DNA of 64,000 bases from Erinaceus europaeus (GCF_950295315.1 NC_080172.1:75381577-75445576), one strand, 5' to 3'. Positions 33,223 through 43,087 are shown, counted from the first letter of the stretch. Notes: generated from the letters alone by a model not told the origin. A program made the numbers and translations.

Positions 33223-33585
33223 GGGGGTCGGGCGGTGGCGCAGTGGGTTAAGCGCATGTGGCGCAAAGCGCAGGGACCCGCGTAAGGATCCCGGTTCGAG
33301 CCCCCGGCTCCCCACCTGCAGGGGAGTCGCTTCACAGGCAGTGAAGCAGGTCTGCAGGTGTTTATCTTTCTCTCCCCCTCTCTGTCTTCCCCTCCTCTCT
33401 CCATTTCTCTCTGTCCTATCCAACAACGAATTGCGTCAACAAGGGCAATAATAATAACCACAATGAAGCTACAACAAGGGCAACAAAAGGGGGTAAAAAT
33501 GGCCTCCAGGAGCGGTGGATTCATGGTGCAGGCACCGAGCCCAGCAATAACCCTGGAGGAGGAAAAATAAATAAATAAATAAATA
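33223..33585 (+). mobile_element. SINE-A-long inserted in L1, 17-bp target-site duplication
   Basis: A very well preserved copy. AAAGAATCATGCTAAGT flanks it exactly at 33206-33222 and 33586-33602. Head, two-tier hairpin (33313-33360), CT block, CAA tract and 3' module (33503-33559) are all present. Probably one of the youngest SINEs here. Confidence 0.96.
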
Positions 33586-33865
33586 AAAGAATCATGCTAA
33601 GTGAGATAAGCCAGAAAGAAAAGGATGAATATGGCATGATCCTACTCATGGACAGAAGTTGAAAAATAAAAACAGAAGGGAAAACACAAAGCAGAACTTG
33701 GACTGAGCTAGTATACTGCACCAAAGTAAAAGACTCTGGGGTCGCGGGGAGTGTACAGATTCTAGAACATGATGACAGAGGAGGACCTAGGTGGGGGTTT
33801 AGACTGTTATGTGGAAAACTGAGAAATGTTACACATGTACAAACTACTGTATTTTATTTTAAACT

Positions 33866-34019
33866 TTTAAAAAATATTTTATTTATTTATTAATAAGGAA
33901 GATAGGAGGAGAGAGAAAGAACCAGACATCATTCTGGCACATGTGCTGCCGGGGATTGAACTCAGGACCTCATGCTTGAGAGTCCAAAGCTTTATCACGA
34001 CGCCACCTCCCGGACCACT
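33866..34019 (-). mobile_element. SINE-D inserted in L1, target-site duplication
   Basis: TATTTTAAACTTTT occurs on both sides. The body holds CATGTGCTGCCGGGGATTGA and CACGACGCCACCTCCCGGAC. Confidence 0.92.
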
Positions 34020-34027
34020 ATTTTAAA

Positions 34028-34217
34028 CTTTTTAAAAATCTTTATTTATTGGATAGAAACAACCAGAAATCGAAGGGAAAGAGAGACATAAAGACACCTG
34101 CAGCATTGCTTCACCATTTGCAGAGCTTTCCCCTGTAGGTGGGGACTGGGGGTTCGAACCTGGGTCCTTGGGCATTGTAACACATGTGCTCAACCAGGCA
34201 TGCCACCACCAGGGCCC
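34028..34217 (-). mobile_element. SINE-B
   Basis: ATCTTTATTTATTGGATAGA, CACCTGCAGCATTGCTTCAC, GGTTCGAACCTGGGTCC. Confidence 0.9.
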
Positions 34218-34283
34218 AAAACTATTGTATTTTACTCGTGACTGTAAACCATTAATTCTAATAAAGAAAAAAAAAAAGTTGAG

Positions 34284-35098
34284 AGGCTATGCAACCAATG
34301 CCATGTTTCACTTTATACTGTATCCAGAGACGCCAAGCCTGAGACATCAACCCTCCAACTCCAATAATCTGCTGAGACCTTTACTAACACATGGGACTAT
34401 CTAGTTCCATTTTAAATGGTGCACTCCCTAGCAAAGTTACAGAACCTAGATATAGACCAGGGCCTAGGGAACAGGGTACATGTGCACATGTATCCATAAA
34501 TTACAGGAAAATATATATCTCCAAGTAAAAGTGTTCAACAGTCTCCTATGAGTAGACCTAGACTCAATAAATCCAGCAAGCAAGTAGAAAGAGCTAAAGA
34601 AGACATCATGAAGTACCTAATTAAATATTTACTACTTAGGCCTAGACATCTTAGTCTCCTACCCACTACTTCACTCTCCTCACTTTAAGTCTAACCTTGT
34701 CAGATAAAGTAAGGACGACAAAAGCTGGATAGAGGCAAGAGACCGGCACACTTTAATGATGACCTTTTTGGTCAAATACCAGGCCACCCCAACATCTGGA
34801 GCTGTAGTTAGGGAATCCTTGTATTCCCACAAAGATATGATGGGCCTAGACCTCTAACAGATCCCTCTCTCCACCATCACTGGTTACTCCATCATGAATA
34901 TCATCATAAGCCCTCTTGTGGGCCTCCCTAGGTCCTTAGCCTCCATGTAGAGCAGCAATGGTGGGGATAGTCCCACTCAAGGAAGACTGGTAGCCTACAA
35001 TGAAATGACTGTACAGTCAAGAAATGACTGTAGCCTACAATGTTTCTAGTTGTGACCATGGACTGTGAGCTCAGACTGCCAGGGACTCAGAGGTTATA
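34284..35098 (+). repeat. Repeat X, copy 1
   Basis: Homologous by eye to 35888-36610 (CCTAGATATAGACCAGG, TATGTATCCATAAATTA-type and AGCAAGCAAGTAGAAAGA segments) and to the complement of 11090-12050. It follows the L1 poly(A) directly and its 3' part is cut off by a SINE-B tail. No ORF is seen. Confidence 0.75.
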
Positions 35099-35205
35099 CA
35101 GGTGTCTCTCTGTCTCTCCTTCTCTATCATCCCCTTCCCTCTCGATTTCTGGCTGTCTCTATCCAGTAAATGAAATAAAAATAATGAAAAAATTTTAAAA
35201 AAGAA
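35099..35205 (+). mobile_element. SINE-B, 5'-truncated
   Basis: Starts at CAGGTGTCTCTCTGTCTCTC and ends CTCTATCCAGTAAATGAAAT, ten bases before the exon 2 donor side. Confidence 0.82.
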
Positions 35206-35214
35206 ATTACTTAC

Positions 35215-35312
35215 GTGTGAACTCCATCTGATTTTCTTTGTTCAAAAACTAAGGTTCTTCCTTCTGGAGAGGCAAGATGGAAGTCAACATCTAGTCCTGC
35301 TCCATCTAAAAC
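35215..35312 (-). CDS. TMED5: TMED5 exon 2 (GOLD domain core)
   Basis: Reads [20 protein letters not shown] to QRKSDGVH. Acceptor TTTCTATAG, donor GTAAGT. 98 bp, ending two bases into the Thr96 codon. Confidence 0.96.
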
Positions 35313-35609
35313 CTATAGAAATGCAGGAAGGAACACATACAAAATAAGTTCTAAAAATAAAGAAATGAAAAGCAGATTATATGATGAAAAGTTTCTTTCT
35401 GACCCTACAGTTGTAAGAAAGTCAACAGACTCATGTTAGGGCTAGAAAGGAACAGAAAAATAATCTAGTTCAACTCTAGCGTAAGACAGTACACGGGACT
35501 GAACCTGCAGTTTCTGGGGTCTCAGACATATAAGTTGGTACTTTAAAAGGTTAGTCTAACCCTTTATTGAGAAGGGAGGGGGAGGAGAAGGAAGAGTAAA
35601 GAGAAGACA
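35313..35609 (-). other. TMED5: TMED5 intron 1 segment
   Basis: Unassigned intronic DNA with a short purine-rich run near 35560-35615. Confidence 0.4.
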
Positions 35610-35825
35610 AAGGGGACTGGACAGTGCTGAACCAGGTTAAGAGCACATAGTAGGGGGGTCACTTCACAGTGAAGCAGGTCTGCAGGTATCTCTGTTTCTC
35701 TATCTTCTCCTCCCCTTTCAATTTCTCTCTGTCCTATTCGAAAAAATGGCTACCAGGAGCAGTGGACTCATAGTGTAGGCACTGAGACCTAGCGATAACA
35801 CTGGAGGCAAAAAAAAAAAAAAAAG
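35610..35825 (+). mobile_element. SINE B/A hybrid with 3' module
   Basis: A shortened head, then GTCACTTCACAGTGAAGCAG, CTGTCCTATTCG and the module GCTACCAGGAGCAGTGGACT to GATAACACTGGAGG. Confidence 0.8.
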
Positions 35826-35838
35826 AGAAAACAAACAG

Positions 35839-35887
35839 AGGGGCTGGGTGGTTGCACACCTGGTTGAGTGCCTATGTTAAAATGTCA
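35839..35887 (+). mobile_element. SINE-B head fragment
   Basis: GGGCTGGGTGGTTGCACACC and GCCTATGTTAAAATG; it joins repeat X directly. Confidence 0.6.
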
Positions 35888-37310
35888 ACCCGTCAGCCTC
35901 ATTACTCGGGTGAGACCTTTCCTTTCTCATAGGATTCTCTAATTCCATTTTGGCTGGTTCACTTTCTAACAAAGCCCCAAAACCTAGATATATACCAGGC
36001 CCCATGAGATACGGCATATGTTTATATGTATCCATAAATTAGGGCAAAATATATACCTGAAAGCAAAAGTGCACAATAGTCTGCAGTGAGTCAGTATATG
36101 CAGCAAGCAAGCAGAAAGACCTAAAAAGACACCAGAAAGTTCCTAATGAAATAGTTTCTTAGACCTAGATACCCATCTCACTTACTTCCTATTACATTTC
36201 CCTCACTCATTCCAAAGCTAACCTTAGCAAAGCAAGGACTACAACAGCTGAATAAGGGCAAGAGACTGGCATACTTTAATGATGACTCTTTAGTCACCCC
36301 ATCAGCTGGGGCCCTAATCAGGGAGTCCTGAGTTCCCCACACAGACATTATGAGCCTAGACCTTGAATAAACCCCTCTCTCCATTGTCAATGGTCATCTC
36401 CATCAGAAAAAACATAATAGACCCCTTTGGGGGCCCCCATAGAACCCTGCCCTCAACATGGATCAACAACAGTAGAGAATGTTCCATCCTCTGAAGGGAG
36501 GCTGGACAACATACTCTATCTACCACCTGAGGAAGATGGCTCCTGAAATTGGGGCAGCTTGGAAGATGAGCTCAGATCTACAGGGATGCAGAGGTTACAT
36601 AGGCTTCTAAGCTGAATATGGGCCCCAGATCAGATCAAATCGATGGGGTTTACAGTCAACAATATTTATACACTTTTCCCATATTTGGGAGCTACTCTCT
36701 TCCCTGATCCAGCTTTCTAGCCCTTTTTCCAGCCATGACATCATCTTCCCAGACAATAACTTGGGTCCACCTGCATATCAGATGTCAGGCTCAGACAAAA
36801 ACTAATAAAGTTACAGGCCCTTTGGAATATACCTAAAATAGACCTACTAGCTATTTCCAGATCAGAGACCCCAAATATTCATCTGCAATATTCCAGCCTT
36901 TAGGTTCATGATTAGTTAACAATTTGTTTGGCTTTTTATGCTCTTTTTCATCCACCAGGTTCCAGATGCTACTACCATGATGCCAACCAGATTTCCCTGG
37001 GTAGACGACCCCCCCAATGTATCCTGGAGCCTCACTTCCTCAGGTCCCCACCCCACTAGGGAAAGAGAGAGAGAGGCTGGGAGTATGGATTGACCTGTCA
37101 ATGCCCATGTTCAGTGGGGAAGCAATTACAGAAGCCAGACCTTCCACCTTCTGCATCCCATGATGATCCTGGGCCCATACTCCCCCAGTGGGATAAAGAA
37201 TAGGGAAGCTATCAGGCGAGGGGATGGGATATGGAGTTCTGGTGGTGGGAATTGCACCCCTCTTATCCTATGGTATTGTCAGTGTTTCCATAAGTAAAAA
37301 TTTAAAAAAA
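35888..37310 (+). repeat. Repeat X, copy 2 (longest, with 3' terminus)
   Basis: About 1.4 kb, ending in the GGATGGGATATGGAGTTCTG block, CCCCTCTTATCCTATGG and an A-rich tail. No long ORF and no terminal repeats, so a non-LTR retroposon or an L1-type 3' region is more likely than an LTR or DNA element. The family name is not known to me. Confidence 0.75.
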
Positions 37311-37315
37311 ATGTG

Positions 37316-37455
37316 TAAGGTTCCAGCCCCCATCCCTACCTGCAGGGGGAAAGCTTTGCAAATGCTGAAGCAGTGTTACAGATGTATCTCTGTCTCTGTA
37401 TCACCCCCTTCCTCTTGATTTCTATCTCTACAATAAATAAAGAGATAATACAAAA
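37316..37455 (+). mobile_element. SINE-B, 5'-truncated
   Basis: TACCTGCAGGGGGAAAGCTT to TACAATAAATAAAGAGATAA. Confidence 0.82.
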
Positions 37456-37729
37456 AACAATACAAATATTTTTGTTTAAAAAAAATGAGGTAAGACAGAA
37501 ATGTGAGATTCTATCATTCATAGATCTCCTCCAGTAATGTCCACGTTGTTCCCATGCAGTCGTGAGGCTCCAACCCAGGTCTCACATATGATAATGCTAT
37601 AATAGAATAATTTTACATATTGAGGGATTTCACCCCCCACCTCTAGCAGGGTTATTGCTGGGACTGCACAATGACTTCAGTTTCCAGAGACCTTTTTTAA
37701 TCCCCCCCATTTCATTTTTCTTTGGTAGG

Positions 37730-37866
37730 GGGGAAGGGGTAGGAGAGACAACTCCAGTACTGCTCCACCACTCATAAATCTTCTTCCCTGTAGATGGAGA
37801 CTGGGAGCTTGTCAGGTCTTCACACATAATGTGTGTGCTTTACTAGGTGTGCCACCAGCTGGCCCT
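37730..37866 (-). mobile_element. SINE-B, degraded
   Basis: GGGGTAGGAGAGACAACTCC, ATAATGTGTGTGCTTTACTA, GTGTGCCACCAGCTGGCC. Confidence 0.65.
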
Positions 37867-37869
37867 GCC

Positions 37870-38820
37870 CTGCAGAATTTCAGTTAAGTACCTGGATAAG
37901 TATATATTCCTTATTTCTATATTTTTCAGTTACTTCTATTGATTCACTTTGACCCCAAATTCTGGGGGGTGGGGGGAGGTTGTGTTTGTTTCTCAACTTT
38001 CTTTTTCTTTTAACCAGAGCACTGCTCGGCTCTAGTTTATGGATCTATGGCACCTTAGCCATGAAAGTCGTGTAGTTTCACAACTGTTTTTCCATCTTGT
38101 TCTCTCTTCCTGGAAATGCCCTTCTTTCCTTTTTCCTAGCATTCCTGTTTCACTTAAGTATCCTTCTAAATTCAGACTTACTTCTTACTTTCTCTGGGAA
38201 TCCTTTTCTGAGAACCCAGAACTCCCTTTTTATAGCACTTAATCTCTTTGTAAGTCAGCAATCCTTAAATAGTGAAAATGGGGTCTCCTTTTGTTTGTGT
38301 TTCCCTTCTCCCCACTGGCACATTAGTAAATAATTTTTTTTTTTTTGGCAGCAGAATTAGCACTGATTATTGGTATCTGCACAAGAAATCCTCTACTCCA
38401 AGCAGACATGTTTTTCTCTTTCTCTCTCTTGCCCTACTTTACAGGTAGCTACTTCTCCCCTACAGATAGGGACTGAAGGTTTGAACCCTGGTCTTTCTGC
38501 CCCTTCAGTACATGAATTTTGAACTGTATTGGAGATCAAGAAATGTTTATTTCTAGTCTCAGCTCTACTTACTACTATTTGGTTTTGGATAATTCATTCT
38601 TCATGCTTACCTTATGCATTAGTAGTCAATTTCTATAAGGTCCTTCTGATAAAAACTGTACAAAATCATTAATTTTGCTCTATACATGGAAGTACACATT
38701 ACTGAAAAAGATCCTCTATATAATCTCAAGTAACGTAAATTCTGGTGGTAAGCTAACTTGTAAATAAAGTTTAAAATGAACTACACCACTGCATCTTTTT
38801 TTTCCACACCCTCCTGAAAG

Positions 38821-38854
<34 letters not shown>

Positions 38855-39200
38855 CACTATTCTGGCGTATGCAATACAGCTTTGCTCAGAGCCACCTCCC
38901 AAGCGGTTGCATCTTTTGTTTTTGCAGTGCTTCCAAAACTATGACTTCTAAATTACCCTTCACCAGAATGATCACGCAAATTAAGGCAAACCCCCGTGCA
39001 ACATTAAGCAGACATTAAACACGGAAAAAAAAAATGCTATGGGAAAAAATCGTTTGCAATGGCGAAATGTTGCTAAGTTTTACTCTACAATTAAATCTTA
39101 TTTAAAAACCATGGTCGTGTAACCGAAGAGATGCGCCATTTCAAGATGGGAGTGATAATCACATGGTCACCACTCGAAAGCCCGTCTGGTGCGGGTGGGT
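37870..39200 (-). other. TMED5: TMED5 intron 1 segment
   Basis: Mostly unassigned. It contains a SINE-C fragment (AACCAGAGCACTGCTCGGCT at about 38016), a SINE-like fragment near 38330-38500 and a GT dinucleotide array at 38822-38852. Confidence 0.5.
38822..38852. repeat. GT microsatellite
   Basis: An uninterrupted GT run of about 15 units, probably length-polymorphic. Confidence 0.9.
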
Positions 39201-39204
39201 GGGT

Positions 39205-39330
39205 GTGGGTAGATAGCATAATAGTCATGCAAAGAGACTTTCATGAGTGAGGTTCCAAGGCCCCGGGTTCAATCCCCTGCACACCCTAAACTAGAGCTGA
39301 GCAATGCTCTGGCAAAATAAGGCATTTTTT
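39205..39330 (+). mobile_element. SINE-C
   Basis: GTAGATAGCATAATAGTCAT head; GAGCAATGCTCTGGCAAAAT end. Confidence 0.85.
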
Positions 39331-39550
39331 TAAAGAAAGAAAAAAAAATACCCATCATTGCACCGTGACAGAGAGGATCTAGAATATCGGATTGGGTGAA
39401 GGCGGTGGTTAAACTAAGTGTCAGCATCTCGCCCAATGATGGAGGAGAACGTGTATCAGCGCCGGATTGTGAAATCCTCCGTACTGGACAGGGTGTCGGC
39501 TAGAAAAAGGATGTGCGAATTGTGAAACGAAGCCAAATAATAAGAACCGC

Positions 39551-39832
39551 CGGGAGTCGGGCGGTGGCGCAGCGGGTTAAGCGCACGTGGCGCAAATCGC
39601 CAGGACCTGCATAAGGATCCTGGTTCGAGCCCCCGGCTCCCCACCTGCAGGGAGTCGCTTCACAGGCGGTGAAGCAGGTCTGCAGGTGTCTGTCTTTCTC
39701 TCCCCCTCTCTGTCTTCCCCTCCTCTCTCCATTTCTCTCTGTCCTATCCAACAACAACGACATTAATAACCACAACAAGGGCAACAAAAAGAAAATAAAT
39801 AAATAAATAAAAACTTAATAAAAAATAAATAA
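39551..39832 (+). mobile_element. SINE-A next to the CpG island, target-site duplication
   Basis: Near-consensus copy. AAGAACCGCCG occurs at its left border and again at about 39834. It ends within tens of bases of the CpG island, in TMED5 intron 1, about 280 bp from exon 1. Confidence 0.94.
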
Positions 39833-40109
39833 GAAGAACCGCCGACCTCAGTAGCGCTGGCCTCATGCCCACCCGAGCCAAGGGGAGCGAGCGGCGGCCG
39901 GCGAGTTCTCGCACTCCCGCCCCGCACCGCGGTCCCGGCCCGGTGGCAGCCTCGCCTCCCGCGCCTGCGCGGAGCGGCCCGGCCTCCGCGGCGGCCCCCG
40001 CCTCCTCCCCACCCGGCCGGCCGGCCCCAAGTTTCTGGGGCGGGTGAGAGGCGACGGCGCCGTGCCGCGGGGCTCCGGGAAGGAGGCTGGCTCGCACCCC
40101 CGCACTTAC

Positions 40110-40298
40110 CTGGTACTCGATCTCCAGCGAGGCTTTCAAGGGCATGGGCTGATAGAAACACTCCTTCTGGCCGGCCGGGAGGGTAAACGTGAAGTCGCTG
40201 TCCAGGGAGGGCGTGAAGCCGGCCGCCCCCGGCAGCAGCGCTGAGGGCAGCGCGGCCAGGAAGAGCACCCGGAACGGCAGCCAGATCTCGTGGCCCAT
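40110..40298 (-). CDS. TMED5: TMED5 exon 1 (start, signal peptide)
   Basis: 63 codons from ATG at 40298: a hydrophobic signal peptide ending about G27, then FTPSLDSDFTFTLPAGQKEC and on to SLEIEYQ. The donor is CAG/GTAAGT. The start is set by similarity to family N-termini and by the signal peptide beginning right there. Confidence 0.96.
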
Positions 40299-40621
40299 CC
40301 CGGCCGGGGGAGATCTCGAGTTGGAAGCAGCGTCAGATACAGGTGCTGCGGCTCCGCCTTTCCTTCTTGGACTCCTCGTGGTTAGCAGGGAGCCCTTGTG
40401 CCTAAAGAAACTCGGGTCTGCGGCCCTAGCGGCGCCGGCAAATTCTCAGAAGAGAAACGCCTGCCTCGCTAGGGTAGGAACCGAGGGCGGGGACACTCCC
40501 TTCCCGCCCCCTCGGCGCGTCCGGGCCGGGTATGTGCACGGCCCGCCTCACACCCCGACGGCGGCTGGTTCCCATGGCTTCCCCCACCCCATCCCCGCCA
40601 ATGGGCGGCTTGACGGTAATT

Positions 40622-40636
40622 GTGGGAAATGTAGTT
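40622..40636. promoter_or_regulatory. ZNF143/THAP11-type motif
   Basis: GTGGGAAATGTAGTT. Elements of this type are common in divergent housekeeping promoters. The site is inferred from sequence only. Confidence 0.5.
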
Positions 40637-41078
40637 CTGAGCCAGCGGGCGCCCAGGCGCTCACCGGGATCCCCCAAGAGGCCCCGCGCCGTCGGCGTCT
40701 CTTCACGCTGCGCCTGCGCGGCGGCGGGGCGGTGTGGGGGAGGTGCGTCCCCCAACGGCTCCCGCGGCAGTTCGAACGCGTCGCAGCGGGTGTTCGCTGC
40801 TTCCTGGCGTAGAGCGTCTGGCGCTTCCACACTCGGGGTCCCGGAGAGGCTCGGAGCCTTCCGAGCGCTGACGGGAGCGCGGCGCGCAGCCCGGTCTCGT
40901 GGGTCTTTCTCGCAGCCACGACTTGGGTGGTGAGCTGCTGCCCCTTGCAGGGTGGAAGCCTCTGGCCGGGGAGTGTTCCGCGGGTCCCGGGCCCTCGCCC
41001 TGTGTTATGCGCGCTGCTCTGCAGGGTTAAAGTTCACTTGAGGGAGGAAATCCAAGAGGAGGATATGTTTTCCCTCAG

Positions 41079-41227
41079 TTTTTTTTTGTTTTTAAATCTT
41101 TGTTTATTGGCCAGAGACAGCCAGAAATCGAGAGGGCAGGGGGTGATAGACACCTGCAGCGCTGCTTCACCGCTCGGGGCTCGACGTGAGCAATGTGCGC
41201 GCAACCAGCTGTGCACCACCCGGCCCC
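41079..41227 (-). mobile_element. SINE-B, internally deleted
   Basis: AATCTTTGTTTATTGGCCAG, CACCTGCAGCGCTGCTTCAC, then GTGCACCACCCGGCCC; part of the hairpin and tRNA region is missing. Confidence 0.82.
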
Positions 41228-41300
41228 TTTCTTTCAGAGGACGTAGAATCAGTTATTTAAGTCATGCGAAGACGTGACTTCTTTCTAAGATGAGTGATTT

Positions 41301-41628
41301 TTTTCCTCCAGGGTTATTGCTGGGGCTCAGTGCCTGCACCATGAATCCGCTGCTCCTGGAGGCCATTTTCCCCCTTTTGTTGCCCTTGTTGCTGTAGCCT
41401 TGTGGTTATTGTTGTTGTTAATGTCGTTGTTGGATAGGACAGAGAGAAATGGAGAGAGATGGGGAAGACAGAGGGGGAGAGAAAGACAGACACCTGCAGA
41501 CCTGCTTCACCGCCTGTGAAGCGACTCCCCTGCAGGTGGGGAGCCGGGGGCTCGAACCAGGATCCTTTTGCTCTTCCTTGCGGTTTGCGCCACCTGTGCT
41601 CAACCTGCTGCGCTACCGCCCGACTCCC
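41301..41628 (-). mobile_element. SINE-A-long
   Basis: Module complement (CCTCCAGGGTTATTGCTGGG to CTCCTGGAGG), CAA-tract complement, and head complement CTGCGCTACCGCCCGACTCC. Well preserved. Confidence 0.93.
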
Positions 41629-41629
41629 T

Positions 41630-41763
41630 GTTTGTTTTTTAACCAACGTCCTGGTCTACCAACCACCTGGCTTTTGGTGGTGCCGGGGATTGAACCTGAG
41701 GCCTCAGCTTCGGGAGTGGACGTCTACTGACTGTATAGCCATTGTACTGTCTCCCTGGCTCCT
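41630..41763 (-). mobile_element. SINE-C variant
   Basis: CTGGCTTTTGGTGGTGCCGG, GGATTGAACCTGAGGCCTC, CATTGTACTGTCTCCCTGGC. Confidence 0.75.
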
Positions 41764-41881
41764 AAAAGGAGCAGCAGCCGTCTTCTTCTGCAGCCAATCT
41801 CGTGCCAAGCAGGGGGTATAACAAACATTGGTTTGGGGGTGTGAAGGGTGTCTGTGTGTCTGCCCACCTACAAACGCGATC

Positions 41882-42081
41882 TTTTTTTAAAAAAGAACTT
41901 TATTATTGGATAGAGACAGAGAGAAATTGAGAGGAGAGGGAGAGAGCCAGAGAAGCACCTGCAGCCATGCTTCACCGTTCCTGAAGCTTTCCCTTTTGCA
42001 GCTAGGGACCTGGGGTTCGAACCTGGGTCCTTGCGCTCTGTAATGTGTGCGCTTAACCAGTGGCGCCACCGCTGGGCTCCC
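41882..42081 (-). mobile_element. SINE-B
   Basis: AACTTTATTATTGGATAGAG, CACCTGCAGCCATGCTTCAC, GGTTCGAACCTGGGTCC, GTGGCGCCACCGCTGGGC. Confidence 0.9.
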
Positions 42082-43085
42082 AATTGCGATGTTATTAAGC
42101 CAAAAAGACAAGGACGTCGGAATATGATGGGAGCCTGACATACATAAAAGGACATGACTACTGTACATCAGGCGCACTATTTGACAGGAAATGGCTTGCT
42201 AGGAAAATGTAAAGTTTCAGAAGTTAGGACATTCTTAACTCTACAGAGGAAACTTTGGATGCTAGACCTGATTTGGTTGAAACGAAACACTGATATATAG
42301 TTTTGGCTCGATTGTCTTCACCCTTATTTCCTCTCACCATCCTTTAGGGAGCTAGAAAGATTGAAAAGATAAAGGAGAATGGGGGCCTGATCCTCTGTTT
42401 TGTTTGGGAGAGTCATCTCACTTTAGTAGAAGATTTGTGGAAACGAAAAGAAGATAGAAACCGTTTCTCTCTTGAGATTTCATAGCATCTTAATTTCCAA
42501 CCACTTCTTCCAAAAAGGTGAGAATTCTTTTAATCTTTCAACATCTGGAAAATTTTGAGTGGGGTGAATATTTTTCCCCCATATTTTCCCTGGATAAGGG
42601 GAAGGAAGGTTAGTTTAGTAATCTCAGTTTATTCACTGAAAATGCTCAACTTCTCTTAGGTACCAAAATCCTGAATATAATAGACAGGACTCCTAATATC
42701 TCCTAAAACTTTAGAGCTTGAAATGTGCTCTGGATTCTAGAAGGGTGATGAGAAAGATGCTACAATGACAAAAGTAAATGGAATCTAAACAAGGAATGTA
42801 ATATTAAAAGTATGCACAAAATATACAGGAGTAGAGATTATGAAACCTTAGTTTTATTGTATTATAATATACATTTTTTTACAATATACATTTTAATAAC
42901 GTAGTCATGTGTTAAATTATTATTAAAGTACCCTTTGTCAGGAATTTTATGTGCAAAGGTATTTATTAAATAGAGAATTTCACAACTTGGGATTGTCATC
43001 AGGTGAAGAATCAAAATCTTTTCTTCATGTATTTCTGAGCTGACCTGCCAAATGTCATCTTAACTTCAGGGCTAAGTGGGTGAAT

Positions 43086-43087
<2 letters not shown>
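42082..43087 (+). other. CCDC18: CCDC18 intron 1, nothing recognised
   Basis: About 1 kb without SINEs, unusual for this window. No splice-bounded ORF is visible. Confidence 0.5.

Larger units (their letters stand above)
33185..34275 (+). mobile_element. L1 3' end (ORF2 end and 3' UTR) split by three SINEs
   Basis: Pieces at 33185-33222, 33586-33852 and 34218-34275 line up with the 3' end of the L1 at 54236-60214 (shared GGATGAATATGG, CACCAAAGTAAAAGACTCTG, and an ATTAAT...AATAAAG end). It is 5'-truncated, sits inside TMED5 intron 2 and is antisense to TMED5. Confidence 0.8.
24255..40480 (-). other. TMED5: TMED5 gene (complete)
   Basis: TMED5 is a p24-gamma family type I membrane protein. 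In the known family these act as cargo receptors and coat adaptors in ER-to-Golgi vesicles. Four coding exons on the minus strand (40298-40110, 35312-35215, 31238-31055, 27582-27364) join in frame to 229 codons plus stop, the same length as I recall for the human protein. Visible parts: signal peptide 1-27 (MGHEIWLPFRVLFLAALPSA, then LLPGAAG); GOLD domain about 45-126 with the cysteine pair C47 (KECFYQ) and C107 (YMFCFD); a helical neck about 130-190; a transmembrane helix about 197-217; and a short cytoplasmic tail (KSLFEDKRKSRT) with the aromatic/basic coat-binding signature. No disruption is seen. It is divergent from CCDC18 and convergent with MTF2. Confidence 0.96.
39840..41030. promoter_or_regulatory. 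CpG island, shared TMED5/CCDC18 promoter
   Basis: A sharp rise in GC and CpG density across TMED5 exon 1 and the DNA between the two divergent genes. Visible sites: CCAAT at 40598-40602, a GGGAAATGTAGTT element (complement of the ACTACANTTCCC type bound by ZNF143/THAP11) at 40624-40636, NRF1-like TGCGCCTGCGC at 40709-40719, GC boxes, and no clear TATA box. Start sites are not determinable here. Confidence 0.8.

Noticed and set aside
40189..40812. Long open frames on both strands in the CpG island
   Set aside because: GC-rich DNA is poor in stop codons. The frames overlap TMED5 exon 1 in antisense or out of frame, and have no recognisable protein features.
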